Source: Sclerodactyla briareus
Taxonomy: Eukaryota; Echinodermata; Holothuroidea; Dendrochirotida; Sclerodactylidae
Direction: 5' to 3'
DNA length: 64,000 nt
Assembly: GCA_026419785.1 (NCBI GenBank)
Contig: JAODTK010003543.1
Coordinates: 1 to 64,000, forward strand
The notes under the pieces are model-generated. The model made no database searches. It worked only from the letters and a program-made list of their open reading frames with translations, and had not been told where the DNA came from. This document shows positions 10,690-24,289 of the stretch, one piece after another; position 1 is the first letter of the stretch, and every line of letters starts with the position of its first letter. The position numbers and the translations under genes are program-made.

Positions 10690-12210
10690 GAGTAAGTTTA
10701 GGAAAACATGGGTATTGCCAGTCCAAGAGCTCCGCGCCAGTAAGGGCTCTCTCTTGACAAACATGGCTAATATGACATCAATCACACCCGATATAACTGT
10801 CCTGACGCCAGCCTTATTACTATACTACAATTGCTTGACTACTGTATACAACATGCTTCACACCTAACCTCCGGCTAACTGTAGTTACGATACACCCCCC
10901 CAAAACCACCGGAACATTCCTGGGCTTGCATGGTAGTATGACTTGTACAGCCTGGTACACATCCAGTGCAGACAGAACTACCGTGACACAGCTGTCAGTA
11001 GTTGGGTACAATGTCAATATTCAAGACACAAGCTGATGCCCGTCGGTACACAATGTGTCAACCCAACATGTAGTCTTGTTTAATAAGACGATTTTAAATT
11101 TATATTCCTCACTCGTCTAGTGAATGTTACCTTATCTCGCTGTGAATAATAAAAAATATGCACTTGATTGACAACCACAGGTCTGAATATAAGCGTCTTG
11201 TCCAATTTGTCTGGGGGTGGTTTCTCTATCTGTTCCAGTGATCTCCTCCAATATGGGAAGCAACTTGTCTTATGAGAGGTCCGCTGGGGCCTGACAATCT
11301 GGACAGACGTGGTGTACGGTTGTGAACCCTGCGGTTTACTGAGGGGGCTTACCCAGGCAAGGCTAAGAACACAGCAAGGAAAGTGTATATCGGGCAGGTT
11401 GTAACAACGTCCTTAACACAAGACTACCCAACAAAATGAAGCTTACTGACCAAGAATGGCCACATGTGTCGTGGGCGTATCCCGTTGAATTGAGCTGAAC
11501 TATTTAGAGGAGTTGGTCTTATTGTGACCATAAAATTTAGGGATACCGGGGGACAGGGCGCATACCAAGAATCCTTTGTTGAGCTGCCCTCTATGGAGAT
11601 CGTGGATTACTGAATATTTGGTTTGTGTCATTGCCTCTAATTACTTCTCTTTCTGGTATAATAACAAGCACAGCCTTTTAAGAATTGGCAAACTGGATCT
11701 TTTCCCAATTACTTCCAGTGTTTACAATGTAATCACGAACCTAAATTAGCTACCGTTTTGTGTCACGGATTGTTGATATTCCTGAATTCCTGCTGGCTGT
11801 AGGCGCTAATTGTCACGCCAACCAGCATCTCATTTTTGCATTGCGCAACCACTAACCATGTGTATCAGTGCCGTCTGCAAATCGTAAAAAACTTTTATAA
11901 AGAGAATTTTACAGCCTTGTTTTGATTGTCAACTGGCCGATTATCCATCAGAATCTACAAGCATCATCGAGGTGTCTATAATTTGCAGGCTCTCTATTTG
12001 TGTTTTACATATGATTAGCACTGCCAGTTTCCACGAGCATCTCTTATAAAGAGCTATGCCCTCACGCCCCACTGGGTGGCCCACCCCTGTGGGGCGCATG
12101 TGTGACCTTCCTCACTCTCGAATTCATTAGTACCCCGTTTTTGATGACCTATGTCAAGTCTACTGAAGTTTGTGAAAATGAATATATGACAAATTGCTGA
12201 CCGATGGTTA
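10690..12210. other. Unique sequence, no gene recognised
   Basis: No supported coding region or repeat. A small C-run is present at 10893-10899. Confidence 0.3.
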
Positions 12211-12212
12211 GA

Positions 12213-12495
12213 TTAGACACATCAGTTGACTCCAGTAACCCATTCTTTAACTAGACATTATTCATAGTCACATCCACCAGTTTCATTCAAATTTAATTTT
12301 TTCTTTGTAAATTATGTGATATAATTCAATACATTTGCATGAATGATGTAATGAACACATCATTTGACCTCCAGTGACGCCATTCTTTTAAGTAATTACA
12401 TTAATTTCATAATCACATCCACCAAGTTTCATTCAAATTTATTTTTTTATTTGTAATTAATGTGATATTCCAATAAATAGACACATTGCATTCAT
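12213..12495 (+). repeat. Tandem duplication, 137 bp unit
   Basis: The acacatcagttgactccag word at about 12217 recurs as acacatcatttgacctccag at about 12354. Each copy continues with cattcttt, an attaattcataatcacatccacca word, tttcattcaaatttaatttttt and ttgtaa-tta-tgtgatat. Copies differ by point changes and small indels. The gacctccagtga word also occurs at about 23121, so the unit may belong to a dispersed family. Confidence 0.7.
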
Positions 12496-12499
12496 GACT

Positions 12500-15400
12500 T
12501 CAGATCCCACGCACCTTTTGATTTACACTTCAAGCTAATTTACTTTAAAATTGAATTACCTTGAATGTTGCCTGCCGTTACCTCTCAATTTCTCGAGACC
12601 ATAATGATTTCCATACCATTGTCTTACCATATGGTTTCTGAGGAATCCTGTTGACATGAAAGTGTGACATACACCATTACCACACAAACATGCCAAAGTG
12701 ATCAGGGCTCTATCCTGAAATTTAGATGATACAGAACTGTGGATGCAAGCTGATGACTGTACTTGATTCATCACTATACACTTATACCCTGACCAACCCT
12801 CCTCACCATAACCCCCCATACTCTAAACCATATACCAAGTGCGTATGAGGCCAAAAATGCACACTTCAAATTGTCCACCAGGGACGCCTTAACACCGCTT
12901 ACATGACTTTATCACCATAATTCCCTCACCAGGTGTGCCAACGTACAAACTAGAGCACCAAAGTACTGTATCTCACACCACACAAATGTACTAATGATGA
13001 ATGTAAATTATGTAAATAAATTTCAAGATCATGAGGCAGAGCAGTTCACAAACAATGCCATTGTGGCCTTTCAAACAAGTTTTGACCTTGATCTTCACTG
13101 GCCTAAAAAATGGTCTTAGTCAGTCAAGACATCAAATGATGGGTGCTCAGCTTCGGCCCCCACATTGGCCTTAGGTATAAAGCCCTGGGCACTCCTGAAT
13201 TCCGTTGCTATTGGACCATCATATGACCAGAGCCTCAGTAATGTGCACCAAGATTTGTGAGGAAATACATTTTGGAATTTTTATACATAATGGCCTATAT
13301 TGCCCCTATATTAATTTCATCACCTTCACTGAGTCAAACCGTCCCATGGGTCGATAAATATTATGTCCTAGTTTGGTCAACACCACACAGATGACCGTTT
13401 GGGAAACAACAAGGCAATTGTTAACACACTGATAGATAGATAGACACTTATCTCTAAAGAGAGTGAGAATGAGACCGCAGACTGTACCTAGTCTAGGCTA
13501 GGATAGGATTTTCCAGTTAGGGCTAAACTTTCTGTAAGTCTTACGTAGGCTATGTACCACCTAGTAAATGGGTGACCATGACCCTCCAACCCGAGGCTAG
13601 GCATGTGTCAATTGCATCCATTGTGTGTTCTGTCCTAGGCTACCTACAGTACTGTAATCTAGCTTACAAGCTACTAAACTTTTGGCCCTAGAGCTACCAT
13701 GCACGTAGCTAGCAATTCACCAGACATTCCCAAACGTTTTTATTGTCATTAAGGCCGTAGATAAGAACGTCTTATATAAACTAGCACTAACATTTGGGAA
13801 AGTCTGTGGCTTATTCATGCCTACCTACCAATGTCCGGCACATTGAAAAAAGTCATACAGTAGGCCGAGGCTAGACAGGAAATTTAATAGTAGCCTATGT
13901 TAAGGAAACCTTTATTTAACTACCAAGCTGGTTGTTTACTAATGATGGACCTGAACCCCCAAACCCCATCAGAACAGGGTTATGCGCTCTAACGATGGAT
14001 CCAATATCTTTGACAAGATAAGCCACCCATAGGCATGGCAACTATAACTCAACTGCCCAGTCGCACCCACAGCACTGCCTTGCCATAACCACGTCTGACG
14101 TGTCTGACATCAGGCATCTTTGTCATTGGAGCCCATAACACCACAAATTTTGGACAACTTCTTTGCTGTACTGCTTCAACTAATGAACCAGACAGTGTTA
14201 AGTGTAAAATTTTTGTAGAGGGTAAAGTTCTAGAGTCTCTCCTAGGCTTGCCGCCGTTAAACGGGTACACGTTAAACGTACGATTGCGCCGTTTACCGTT
14301 TACAATTTCCGTAAGGTAAACGGAATGTGGGAAAATTCCCTGAGGACTTTCCCCCACATGGCACCCAATAATGAAAAAAGGGTCTTGCCACACTGAGTTC
14401 AGTCTTAAAAGAATTTCCACTGACGTCCGTAATTACCCAGGAACCAGGACTATGCAGTATAGCACTATAAAGAAGGCAAAAAGCACACAAGCACATGCAA
14501 GGCATGGCTACATGGTACACAGTCCCATGTGTCTCTTACGTCGTAAAAACACTGGCAGAGACGCAATCTCACTTCAATAGCGATGTTACTAAGACTTATA
14601 TTGATGTGCTAGTGGTGCCGTACAGGATCGCAAGTTATGCAGTGTACAATTTATCTCGCAGGAAATAGAATGGCAGAGCGGCGCCAAACTTTTTTCAAAT
14701 TTTTTCATTACGATATTTCGCTACGTATGAAGTACTGATGCGCAGTTTGCATGGTCGACAGCTACACTGTTTCTTTAGAATTGTCAATTTTCTAGGACAA
14801 TGTAGCTCGCGTGCAAAATTATATCGCAGTTTATAAAATCTTTCATTTTTTATACAGTCGAGGGCAGTGAAAAACCGAAAGCCATTCTGGCTATCTATTA
14901 TATTGCCTACTGCGTACCGCGGCGCTGCGCAGTCTGGAAGTAGACCATGCCACGTGTTTTGTTACGGCAAACATACACTGAAAAGGTGAAGTGGTCAAAG
15001 ATTCTACGGTTGTTAGAGCGGTATAAGCGAGGGAATGACAGAAAGTGACTGTAATGCTGTTAGCGGAGGCCAGCCAATCTTCGGCGAAAAATCCTAAAAT
15101 AAGCGGCCTATTGCTTGCTTTATGGGCAGCTCATTTTCCGCTATTAAAACCAGCGCTCTGATTGGCTGCCGGCCTGTCAAACAAATGCACTAGGCTGTGT
15201 AGCGAGCGACATTGAAAACGATAACTGCTTTTAGGCCAAATTGTTCTCTCTCCTATACAAGTGGATCAGCCCGACGTGTACGAAGGCACCGCGTCTGCGA
15301 GCCGAAGCTAGTTGTGTTCAAGGCCCACTCGCTTGCGCCGTGTTCGATCTTGTTCAACTCAGATTTTGCACATCGAGTGACAGCTGGTTTCAGCCATTAG

Positions 15401-15900
15401 AAGGGGACAATAATGTTGTGTTTGTTCTGTTCAGTCGGTCTGTTGAAAAGGACATGTGAGGCAGAATATTCTGTCTCTTTTTTCCGGAGAAAGTTGATGT
15501 TTTTTGGAATTCTGAAATCCGCGTTCTACAATGGTTTCCGCGATTTTTTTCCGTTTTCGCAAGCGGAAAATAAATTGGCCCTAATTGAATACCCTATTCG
15601 TCAGATTCGCCGCATTTACAAGCAATACACAGTCGATAAATTGGGCGTAACAACCACAAAAAACCCCAGTTTGCTGCATGACTGCCAGTTACCGTTCGGG
15701 AGGAATCGACCATGTTTTGTTTTGGTATTCAGATCCGAATGGTCCGCTATCCGTTGATACAACGTTAAACGGTAAGAGTACACGACCGTTAACGTTTTTC
15801 GTATCACCGGGAAACCGAAAAGCCTCGTCTCTAAGCCGATGAACTAGCCAGAGCCAGTTTCAAATGGTGGCAATTCTCTGGAGTTATTGGAAAAAAGGCG
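12500..15900. other. Unique sequence, no gene recognised
   Basis: Contains TAGGCCTA/ctaggctagg-type words (about 13485-13500), a short gata run at 13433-13445, and small inverted repeats built on gttaaacg/cgtttaac near 14255-14330 and 15755-15795. The candidate open frames on both strands (for example 14049-14420 minus) have irregular composition and no recognisable motif. Confidence 0.3.
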
Positions 15901-15904
15901 ATAA

Positions 15905-16531
15905 GATTTGGATAAGATAGTGCAGGGGGAGGTTGCCGGCGGGGGAAAATGTTCTGTGACTAGGATTAGAAGGGGGTGGAAAAAGTTCAGAGAAACTGTG
16001 CCACTGCTTAATTCCAGGGTGTTTCCTTTGCCATATGAGGGAAAAGTCTGTGAGCTTGTGTTTAGAAGTGTAGTACTTCATGGTAGTGAGGACTTGGGCA
16101 GTGAAGGAAAATTTGAGTTAGGCTCGAAGAGAAATTGAAATGAGGATGGTCACGTTGGATTTGTGAAGTGATTAAAAGGATTAGAACATCTTCAATTGAA
16201 GCAAAGAGTAGCTTTGTGTCTGGTACATATTTGTGACTGGCCCGAAGTGGCCAGACTTAGATGGTTCGATGCGGTCATGTTGAACGATGCCAGGGCTAAC
16301 TGGGTTAGAGTCTAGAGCGATCATGTTACTGGTAGTAGTATAGGAGTGAGGAGAGGGGTAGGACTGGGAGGAATTGGACAAGGTTGTTCGTAGGACCTCG
16401 CGGTCAAAAGGTATAGACTGTGCCCTAGCCCAGGATAGGGTGGAGTGGAGTGGAACGAGAGTTGCATCAGAGTGCTCCTGTCTACCCATGCTAGCATGGA
16501 CTATGACGTAAATGTTTATGATGATGATGAG
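15905..16531 (+). mobile_element. RTE-like non-LTR retrotransposon, 3' end of reverse transcriptase ORF
   Basis: Translation from about 15908 gives GWKKFRETVPLL, then VLHGSE and, after a frameshift, an MRMV word, in the order found at the C-terminal end of many RTE-like non-LTR reverse transcriptases (GWKKFR...HGSETW...RRMRW). A later frame near 16280 gives an ANWVR word that also fits this region. The element ends at about 16518-16530 in a short atgatgatgatga tail, consistent with microsatellite-like 3' tails of such elements. Catalytic domains upstream are absent, so it is a 5'-truncated copy with frameshifts. Clade assignment is provisional. Confidence 0.6.
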
Positions 16532-16539
16532 TCTGCCCT

Positions 16540-19500
16540 GCTTTAATCTGAGCAATTACGCCATTTTGATGGAGATGACATTCGAGGAGGACTGTTCGTT
16601 CCTTCCAAGATGTTGAAAACCAAGTAGACACCGATACCGAGGCGATGCCCAGCAGGAAGATGTCCATGGTACCACAATCAGAGGCGGCTCGGTAGCCATA
16701 TCGGCTGCATCCACTACTGGTGGGTCTACAGATTCAGCAGAGACACCAAGGATTGTTATAGTCACGTACCTGTGGAGGCAGGAGAAGTATTATTCTAGCT
16801 CATACTTTACAGAATGTTCCTCTTCCTTATAGTGTCTTGTCATGCCTGTACTATATTGTTGTAAGTATGGGATCTTGCTTAGGTACCCTTTGGTGTGTCA
16901 CCCTGATGGCCCAACTACTGTAGGCACTTCCATTTACATTCGCCTCAAAGTGCCCACCTGTACAGGGGGGCACATTCAATCACAGCCACCTGATCCAATC
17001 TACAAGTACCAAGACAGAGATCTATGAGTGTTCATGCTGGTTCAGTGTATCAGTGATTTTTTTTTTTTATCGTTCATCTCGCAAACAGACAAACATCGAA
17101 ATGTCATCATCTAGAAGTCATGATCTCTACCATTTTCCTTAGTTACTATGTGCTGATACAATACAAACTGTCCCATACAACCTTATTTGTTACAGAATCT
17201 ATTCATACACATGTGAATTGTGGAATATCAAATCTGTCTCTCTTGAAATGGGGAGTGATTTTAAACAGTCTCCGCTACAGTGTACATCATGACTTTGGAG
17301 GAGGGGGGGGGGGGAATACCAGACAGGTTAAGTTCTGATTTTCCAATCTGACTCCGTCTCCACCCCTGATTGAGGCGAACCATTTGTATGAGACTCCACG
17401 ACCGTCTCCAGCCGGCCAGTTCACTTCAGTGGAATGAACTTCCAAACAGAGTTCAATCTGTACTAGTACTAACGTCCATCTACTCGCCTCTGTTGTATAA
17501 AAAGTGTTTTTGGACAAAAAGGGGCATTGTTTAATGCATTTTGCTTCTATTTGATAACTGTATTTAGCCATCTGAATCATCTACAATCGCTCACCCTGAT
17601 GCAGTTGAACGAAACTGCAGTAGGTTCCTTGCACGATTTGCCAAACGCCAGCGCCATGACTCACGTTAATTCCCTTGGTGTCGTCCGTCCTAAGAACATT
17701 TCACGTGAACAGAGGGAGGGGGGGGGGGGGGGGGCTCAAATCATATCACTGTTGCATGTTCTAGGAGTTTTGCCCCCAAAACAAAGACAAACCATAATAA
17801 TAACTTTCTACTACAAGTACACCAACATAGCATTTCCGTGCTATGTGCAAAATCAGTTATTCTCCGTAGCTTTATCATATTCGCCCGTGATTCGGCCCGC
17901 ATGCGCTGCTCGCTGTTTATCACTGAAACCTCTTTCTGGAACCTATTTTTTCCAGGCGGAATAAACCGCGGTTTCTTCAGCATTTTTTTCCACCCTGGAA
18001 GAACTTTCAACCTGCCTGAAGTAGCCTATCCCTGCATGCATCAAATCTATCCACAGTGCACTGCAGCATGGCATTTGCGAAACCATCTGTAACAAGGCAA
18101 CACTCATTCCATCCTGGGCACTTTGTGTTAGCACTTAGCAGTCATGGAGCAGCCAGAAAATCATGATTTTCACTCTTTGAGTGTGTACGTCACCAAATTT
18201 TGATAATTTTTCTTTTTCACACGTTGCCCTAAATCCAGTTCATCTTCACCGGGGGCCGACAGTCTGCAGCACCCTTAGGGATTTGGTTTTGTATAGCACA
18301 GTGCTAATAACAAATTGTTCCATGTATGCAATTACATGTTTGCATAGCACTTAAAAAGCTAACACAATTTGCGCTGTTTTCTATTGTGAAGTTTAGTGTA
18401 TAGCCTACATAGCCAAGTTACGTTTTTTAAATGTTTCTCTCATTCCATCAGACATTCACTCAGTAACACCCCACCCTTGCGAGGTTTGGCAACATTCCCT
18501 CAATTTCCTATTGGGTGTTCTTTTATCATTTCGTTTGTTACCACAACTCTTAAAATGTGTGTCATTAAATAATGCTACTTTCACTTGCTAATTCCAGGAT
18601 GCGACTATTTTCTTCACCTTACTGTTTTGCTTTAATCCTTTTGCAGTAATATAATACTTTTAGTTCTATCTCCATGGATCTTGAATTTGCTCACTCTTAA
18701 TTCAATTACTGTCACTCCGTGCATTTTGTCACAGAGAACTAATTTCATAGAAAGCATCTTCCCTTCCAGAAATATTTTTGTATAGATTAAAAAGACCTAA
18801 AGTTGCGTTCTCTACAATGCAGGCGTCCCATGAATCTCTCATTTTTTTTTTAGCAAACCTTGTTACCCCATAGAGGCTACTAGCATTGCTTTTTACATAT
18901 GAAAAAAAAATGTTTTCTAATGCCGCTCCTTTGAGATACTGAAACTACGCTATTAATGCAATTAACATCCCTCATAAATCCTTGCTCTGATAAAAAAAAA
19001 AAAAAAAACAAAAAAAAAACAGATGACACAAATCTAGTAGAGTGCATTTTAGGTTTTTTTCAAGAGCAGCTTTTGACTAATCTATATCTATTTTTAACTA
19101 ATATCATCCATTAAGAGAGTGCGTGTGATGTGTCTCACGCCAATGACCCCAACTTTTCTGTTTGAACTCATGAACACCCCTAATAAATTGAAGTGTGGTT
19201 GCTGAATAAAATGACAATTACTAAGGTTATTCTTAAATCTGCAACGCACATGCTACCGAAAAGTTGCCCAAGCCCACCGAAAGGCAAACTCGTTATCGGC
19301 GTTTGTTCTGATCCATATTTTATGTTTCCATGGGGGTAAGGTTGTATTTTGCAGGGAAAATGCAAAATATCCAAACTATCAACAACCATCTCACCACAGG
19401 CAAATAGGACTGTTAGGCCTAGCCTAGGCTGTTTAACTTTTATTGACTTTGTACAGGAGACAAGTTTAGCCAAAGAAAAAAATCTACTTCCTGAAGACAA

Positions 19501-22500
19501 TTCATAAAAACTGTGTGGTCAAACTTGCGTTAGAAGATTGATATTAACCCACTCACAGGTCGGTTGATTAGGTTCATGTTTTTTTAAAAGATTGCAAAAT
19601 GATTTTTTGTACGTTATTGTACAGTGATTTGCTACCATAACGCACATGCGTCATAGTGAAATTTGACATGATACCCACGGTTGCCGCAAAAAGTCAATTT
19701 TTTTGCTATATCGTTCGCGAAAACTAAAAGGGGGGCTACTCAGGTGTGCAGTACATTAGACCTTCATTAAAACGTTTTACGTATGTCCTATTTTGTGAAA
19801 CGATTGTATGGCATGCAATTGTGCCAAAACTCGCAATTTCTGACATGGTAAACAACTTAACAATACACTAGGACATTGATGTAAATCGCGGATAGTATTT
19901 TCGTTTTTGTCTGAACAAAAAATCGCCCCGTATGGTCTACCAAAACTTTTTATTCTACCATCCTTAAATTTTGCCCTGTGCAAATGCATTCAGCCGATCT
20001 AAGTTTTGCAGATGTTGATAAAACTCAGCTCATCTTGTGCTTTCTTATCGCAATTTTGCGATCAAAAAAACAAAAGTGTGCGCAGTCGGGCTAAATTGAG
20101 GCGCAAAATGCGATGCGATACCGGCTAATGCGGGCCATGCAAGGCTGGACAGAGAAGACCGGCAGTAAAGCCATTCACGTGTCATTCTCTCCGTTTCAAA
20201 TGTATTCAAGTTCAAAATCATCGAAGCCAAAGGAGGGGACCGTGGTACAGTCCTTTTTGCTTGAAAGCAGTGGCCGATATGCTACTAGAATCAGGTGCCT
20301 AATTACCAATTTTCATTTACAGCTCCATTCCAGCCTCTGAAATATTCGAGAAAAGAAAGCATTCAGATATGAAAATGAATACACATTCGTTCGATACCTC
20401 ATCTACAGAAGGAAACTCCAGTAAAATTACAGCACTCAAAAACTTCCTATTCCCAACTCAATCAAGAATTATTGCGTTTGGGGCCTCATATGCGGTTCCA
20501 TGGAGGCCTTGCCTCCACTGTTTTTATCGTAGGAGGCTACGTTACGGCAGTTAGGAAAAACGGCCCCATTTGAGATGAACAAAATGAATTTCTGTTTCAA
20601 TCTCAGACAAGCTTTGCATCTAATTAATATGTAGGCTACCAAAAGACCAATTAGTGTAGTTAAGGAAAGGTTTAGAATGTTGGTCTTTGGCAGGTGAGAA
20701 TCACCGAAAATTTACCCGGAATCAGTCAGGTATCTCCATAACGGCCTTCAACCTGCTGTTTGTGTTACGAGTTGCCACTCTAAGACGTAAATATTCATGC
20801 AGATTTCCTATAGAATGTCTTGCATGTGCCCAATATTGAATGATAGGATCGCCAATTCAGCCCTGAGGTGGCAACACTTCAGTTACAAAAACTATGTCTC
20901 AAAACAAGGCAGACTGGAAAGCAAGTGGTGAAATTTCCCCAATACTACGGTCAAAAATTGCTTATGAGTATTTGTAAGAGGGCTGTGTAATCGGAGGGAG
21001 AAGTTTGAGGCATGAGGTGACGGAGTTCGTCACCTTCAATGGGAAGTGGTGCTACAGTTAGGGCACGGGAGAAGAAAATTGGAGTGTGCTTACGTACAAA
21101 ATTTCTTCTGATACGTGACTTAAGTCAGACAGAGCCTAAGCCTAGGCTAGGCCTGCTACTGGCGTAGGCAAGCGTTCGGAGAATTTCTCTGTGACTAATT
21201 TTACTGAGACTAATATCGCATGTTCTATTATTCACAGGAAGAAAGTTTCCGGATTAGCTTTCAGGGGTCGCTTTATTTCCAGGACAGTTATTATGTTAAT
21301 AAACCGCGAAGTCATTCATACTTAAATTAAAAGCCGTAAAACAATACCACGATCTGTCCACTGAATACTGAGGTCGATCTGGATCACGTAAATTGGTCAC
21401 AGTGCGTCCACATACACATATTGTTCATTAATTGTAATATTTCTACAGAGCCATAGATGGGACAAAAAGAGGGAAAGTGTCACTGAAGGAGTCTATCGGA
21501 ATTCCAATACGTTGGTAATCACCAGGTATTATATCAAAAAACCAAACTAAAAGAAAACCCATGAGAAACCTTTATAGCAACAGAGGTTACTTAATGTGCG
21601 CATTCTCAAATGTGAAAGTGTGAGAGAGGTGGCCAATGTGTGTAACCTTATTCACCGAGTCAATTGCCAACTACGGTGGCGAAGAGATCCAAAGCGAGGA
21701 AAAAGAAAACAAAATAGAAAAATCACAGACTAATTACTTGATCTGAAGGAAGAATGCCAGCACAAGGGGACCAATAGTCATGCAAGAACATCGGCACACG
21801 ATTGAATAAGTCTTCATATACAATCATGGGCGTCAACTGGCGTCAACTGAAAACTGAAAATTGATTCACATTGACGTGGGAAGGGGGGGGGGGGGAGTAA
21901 TAGGACTGGACCATATAAGGGAGCGCCATCCACCGGTTGACGGCGGAATGATAACGGATTTTGTGAGGCGGGGTTAAGTAGAACCCAGCATTGTGAAGTG
22001 GTTCAGCTGCTAAGGCTATTGTCGTTACAAGTACGGAATTTGCAAGGAACCCATATTCTTCAAAATTTGAACTTTGATTGGCCAAACTTTTAAGATTTTA
22101 ATCAGTGCCAAGTTGGCATTGGTCAAGTAAGAAACGATGAATGTAGAAAAATTGATTTGCAGGCTCGGCAGTGTCTGGACGGCTGGAATGGCGCATTCAA
22201 TCGATCGGTGCGTAGGAAAATTGTTTATTCTGGGGTTATAACGCTAACTCTTCAATTCGAAGATGTCGGTACATGATCACAACATTTGATTAGGTTCGAA
22301 AACGTAAGACAATGGGTTCAGACAGAGCGGGCTGCTAAGTAAACTGAAAGTAAACGTTAGTAGATAATACATTAATCTGACTCATATGTTGTTATGGATT
22401 GAGTCAATTGATAATGGTATTTAAAATTCTTCACACGTTTGGAAACATACATATGTCCTATAGGAAAAGGGGAGAGAAGCAATGCTCCATAATTGGCGAT

Positions 22501-22520
22501 TCGATCGTGCCCAAAAAACA
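16540..22520. other. About 6 kb without a recognisable gene; homopolymer tracts
   Basis: Notable tracts are T at about 17057-17069, G12 at 17303-17314, G17 at 17718-17734, an A-rich tract at 18992-19019 and G13 at 21883-21895. TAGGCCTAGCCTAGGCT-like words occur near 19414 and 21133. An 11-bp direct repeat (ggcgtcaactg) is at 21829-21850. The open frames seen have no recognisable motif. Confidence 0.35.
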
Positions 22521-22529
22521 ACCTATTTC

Positions 22530-22690
22530 AGGCCCGTACGCAGGATTTTGGCAAGGGGGGCTCGAATCAACGTTGGTACTACTAAGAGGAGCGCCACATC
22601 GGTTGGCGCGTAGCGTCCAAGAAATTTGACTTGGCAAACCCCCCAGAGGCCGGAAAGGCCCTTCCCGGTGTTCTTAGCTACATGTACCCA
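22530..22690 (+). repeat. Dispersed G-rich repeat, probable miniature element
   Basis: The segment ggcccgtacgcaggattttggc, then aaggggggctcgaa, then ccagaggccggaaaggcc and ttcttagctacatgtaccc has the look of a short non-coding dispersed element. The phrase gcccgtacgcaggattt is common as a repeat start in marine invertebrate genomes as I know them. No terminal inverted repeats could be fixed by eye. Confidence 0.35.
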
Positions 22691-23707
22691 GCCTGAAATA
22701 ACCAATTTGACCATGCATCGATGGTACAGACATAAAATCTCAGATATCAGTGTTCATCTGCACGATCTGAACAGAGCTGTGTCGACGAGTCACTACCTTT
22801 CTTCCCCCCTCGCATATTATACTAGATCTTTTTAGTATATGGATTCGTTTTACCGTATAACACCCAGTTTAAATACCTATGGTCCTGGAAGTATTTAACC
22901 ATAGATACAATAGATTAGACTATCGAAATACCAAGAAAAAACCCAAGCGTATTACCACTTATTCCGAAAGTCTAATAAATACAAGGCGATGCCAAAAAGC
23001 AAAAGTGTCTCACCGGTGGCGCGACGGGCGTTCTATTATTCACTACCACTACAAAACGTGTGGGACATCCACGAACTTCACAAATTGCATAAAATATGCA
23101 AATTAGACACATTTTAAATTGACCTCCAGTGACCATGACCAGAAAATTTCGGAACCATGCGAGAACCATATCAACCAAGTTCGTGAAAATCCGACAAAAA
23201 TTGGAAAATTCCATAAATTAGGCATGAGTACCATATGGGGGCGAGGGGTCATGAACAATGATCATCTCATGAAACCGGGGTTTTAGCAGCAATAATGCAT
23301 ATATAGCATATGTCCGCGTAACAGCTTGGCGCCAGTTGAATGTTGCGCGCTGCACGGCGCTATGGCTCTTATTAAGGCTAAGGGTAATATTTGGTGGGTG
23401 CTCATACAAAAATAGTGGAGTAGTTCTCCAATGTCACAAATGATGCTTCTGCATTGTTTGATTACCGCGCAACTTGGAACTAACGTGGCATACTACGGTA
23501 ATACCCAATCAATGTTGTATTTGAAACGATTTCTTTAAGTGACACATAGTAGTTTACCTGTTCAAATTAGCCTAACGATGACTGGACAGTCTGTAGTCTG
23601 GACATAAATTAAAATACACCAAGTTATTTTTGATTCTTTTATTATGATCGACTTTAGTCAAAGGAATCTATGGCAGTCATGACAGTGCGGTGGGTTTGCC
23701 AGTGTAA

Positions 23708-23800
23708 TGTGCGCGCGCGCGTGTGTGGTGTGTGCGTGTGGCGCGGATGCGTGTGCGAGTGCGTGGATGTGCTGTGTGTGTGTGCGTGTGTGTGGGGTGA
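23708..23800 (+). repeat. GT/GC microsatellite
   Basis: An interrupted gcgcgcgcgtgtgtg tract continues as tgtgcgtgtg repeats. It directly precedes an AGGTCA-family unit, as at 32235, 55530 and 61740. Confidence 0.85.
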
Positions 23801-23960
23801 CGCATGGCTTTGTAAACACGATATAACTCGCCCATACCCCTGATGGATTCAAGTGTCATACTTGGTATGTGAGTTCCCCATAATGAGTAATGATCCCTTT
23901 TGTTTTTCGGTGAGGCCAAAGGTAATCGAAGGTCAATAGAACTTTGAGCAAAGTCATGGT
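23800..23960 (+). repeat. AGGTCA-family dispersed repeat, single unit
   Basis: The unit reads gtgacgc, ttgtaaacacgatataactcg, a gatgga-tca word, atacttggtatgtg, cataatgagta-atgatccc, then aaggtcaatag. This is the same order of words found at 55570-56350. The AGGTCA words are partly decayed here. Confidence 0.65.
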
Positions 23961-23999
23961 ATCACTGAGCCTCTTGGCTCTTCTGGTTTGGTTTTGTCG

Positions 24000-24200
24000 T
24001 TAGGTTTAAGGCACTGTATGTTTTGGATCGATTGAGTGAAAGTGAAGATATGCTAGCCTTATATGCCCTGGCTACGAATGGGCTATCTGTCCCAGCTAGT
24101 AGTGCGCAAGTGGAAAGAGTGTCTAGCTGTAATAGGATTGCCCGGCTTGGCATCGGAAATGTGGCCGGCCTCGAGGGCTGCTGCCCAGGCCTCTCTCGAG
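24000..24200 (+). pseudogene. hAT transposase C-terminal (dimerisation) trace
   Basis: In the frame beginning at 24023, residues 11-35 include LALYALATNG followed by LSVPASSAQVERVSS (about 24083-24127). This matches the hallmark of the hAT family dimerisation domain, in which a helix is followed by (I/V)PASSA.VER.FS. The expected continuation is lost within about 25 residues, and no RNase H-like catalytic core was seen upstream. I read it as a short remnant of a hAT DNA transposon; a domesticated fragment cannot be excluded. It is followed within 100 bp by an L2-like LINE tail. Confidence 0.5.
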
Positions 24201-24289
24201 GGGTGCAGCCTCGTCCTTGGCCTTGGATTGCCGCGGCCTCGTCTAAAACACTGGCGTTAGTAGGTCTACTCACGGGAAAGAACTTGTTG

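Noticed and set aside
16181-16555. Minus-strand 124-codon frame
   Set aside because: It is antisense to the RTE-like LINE tail on the plus strand.
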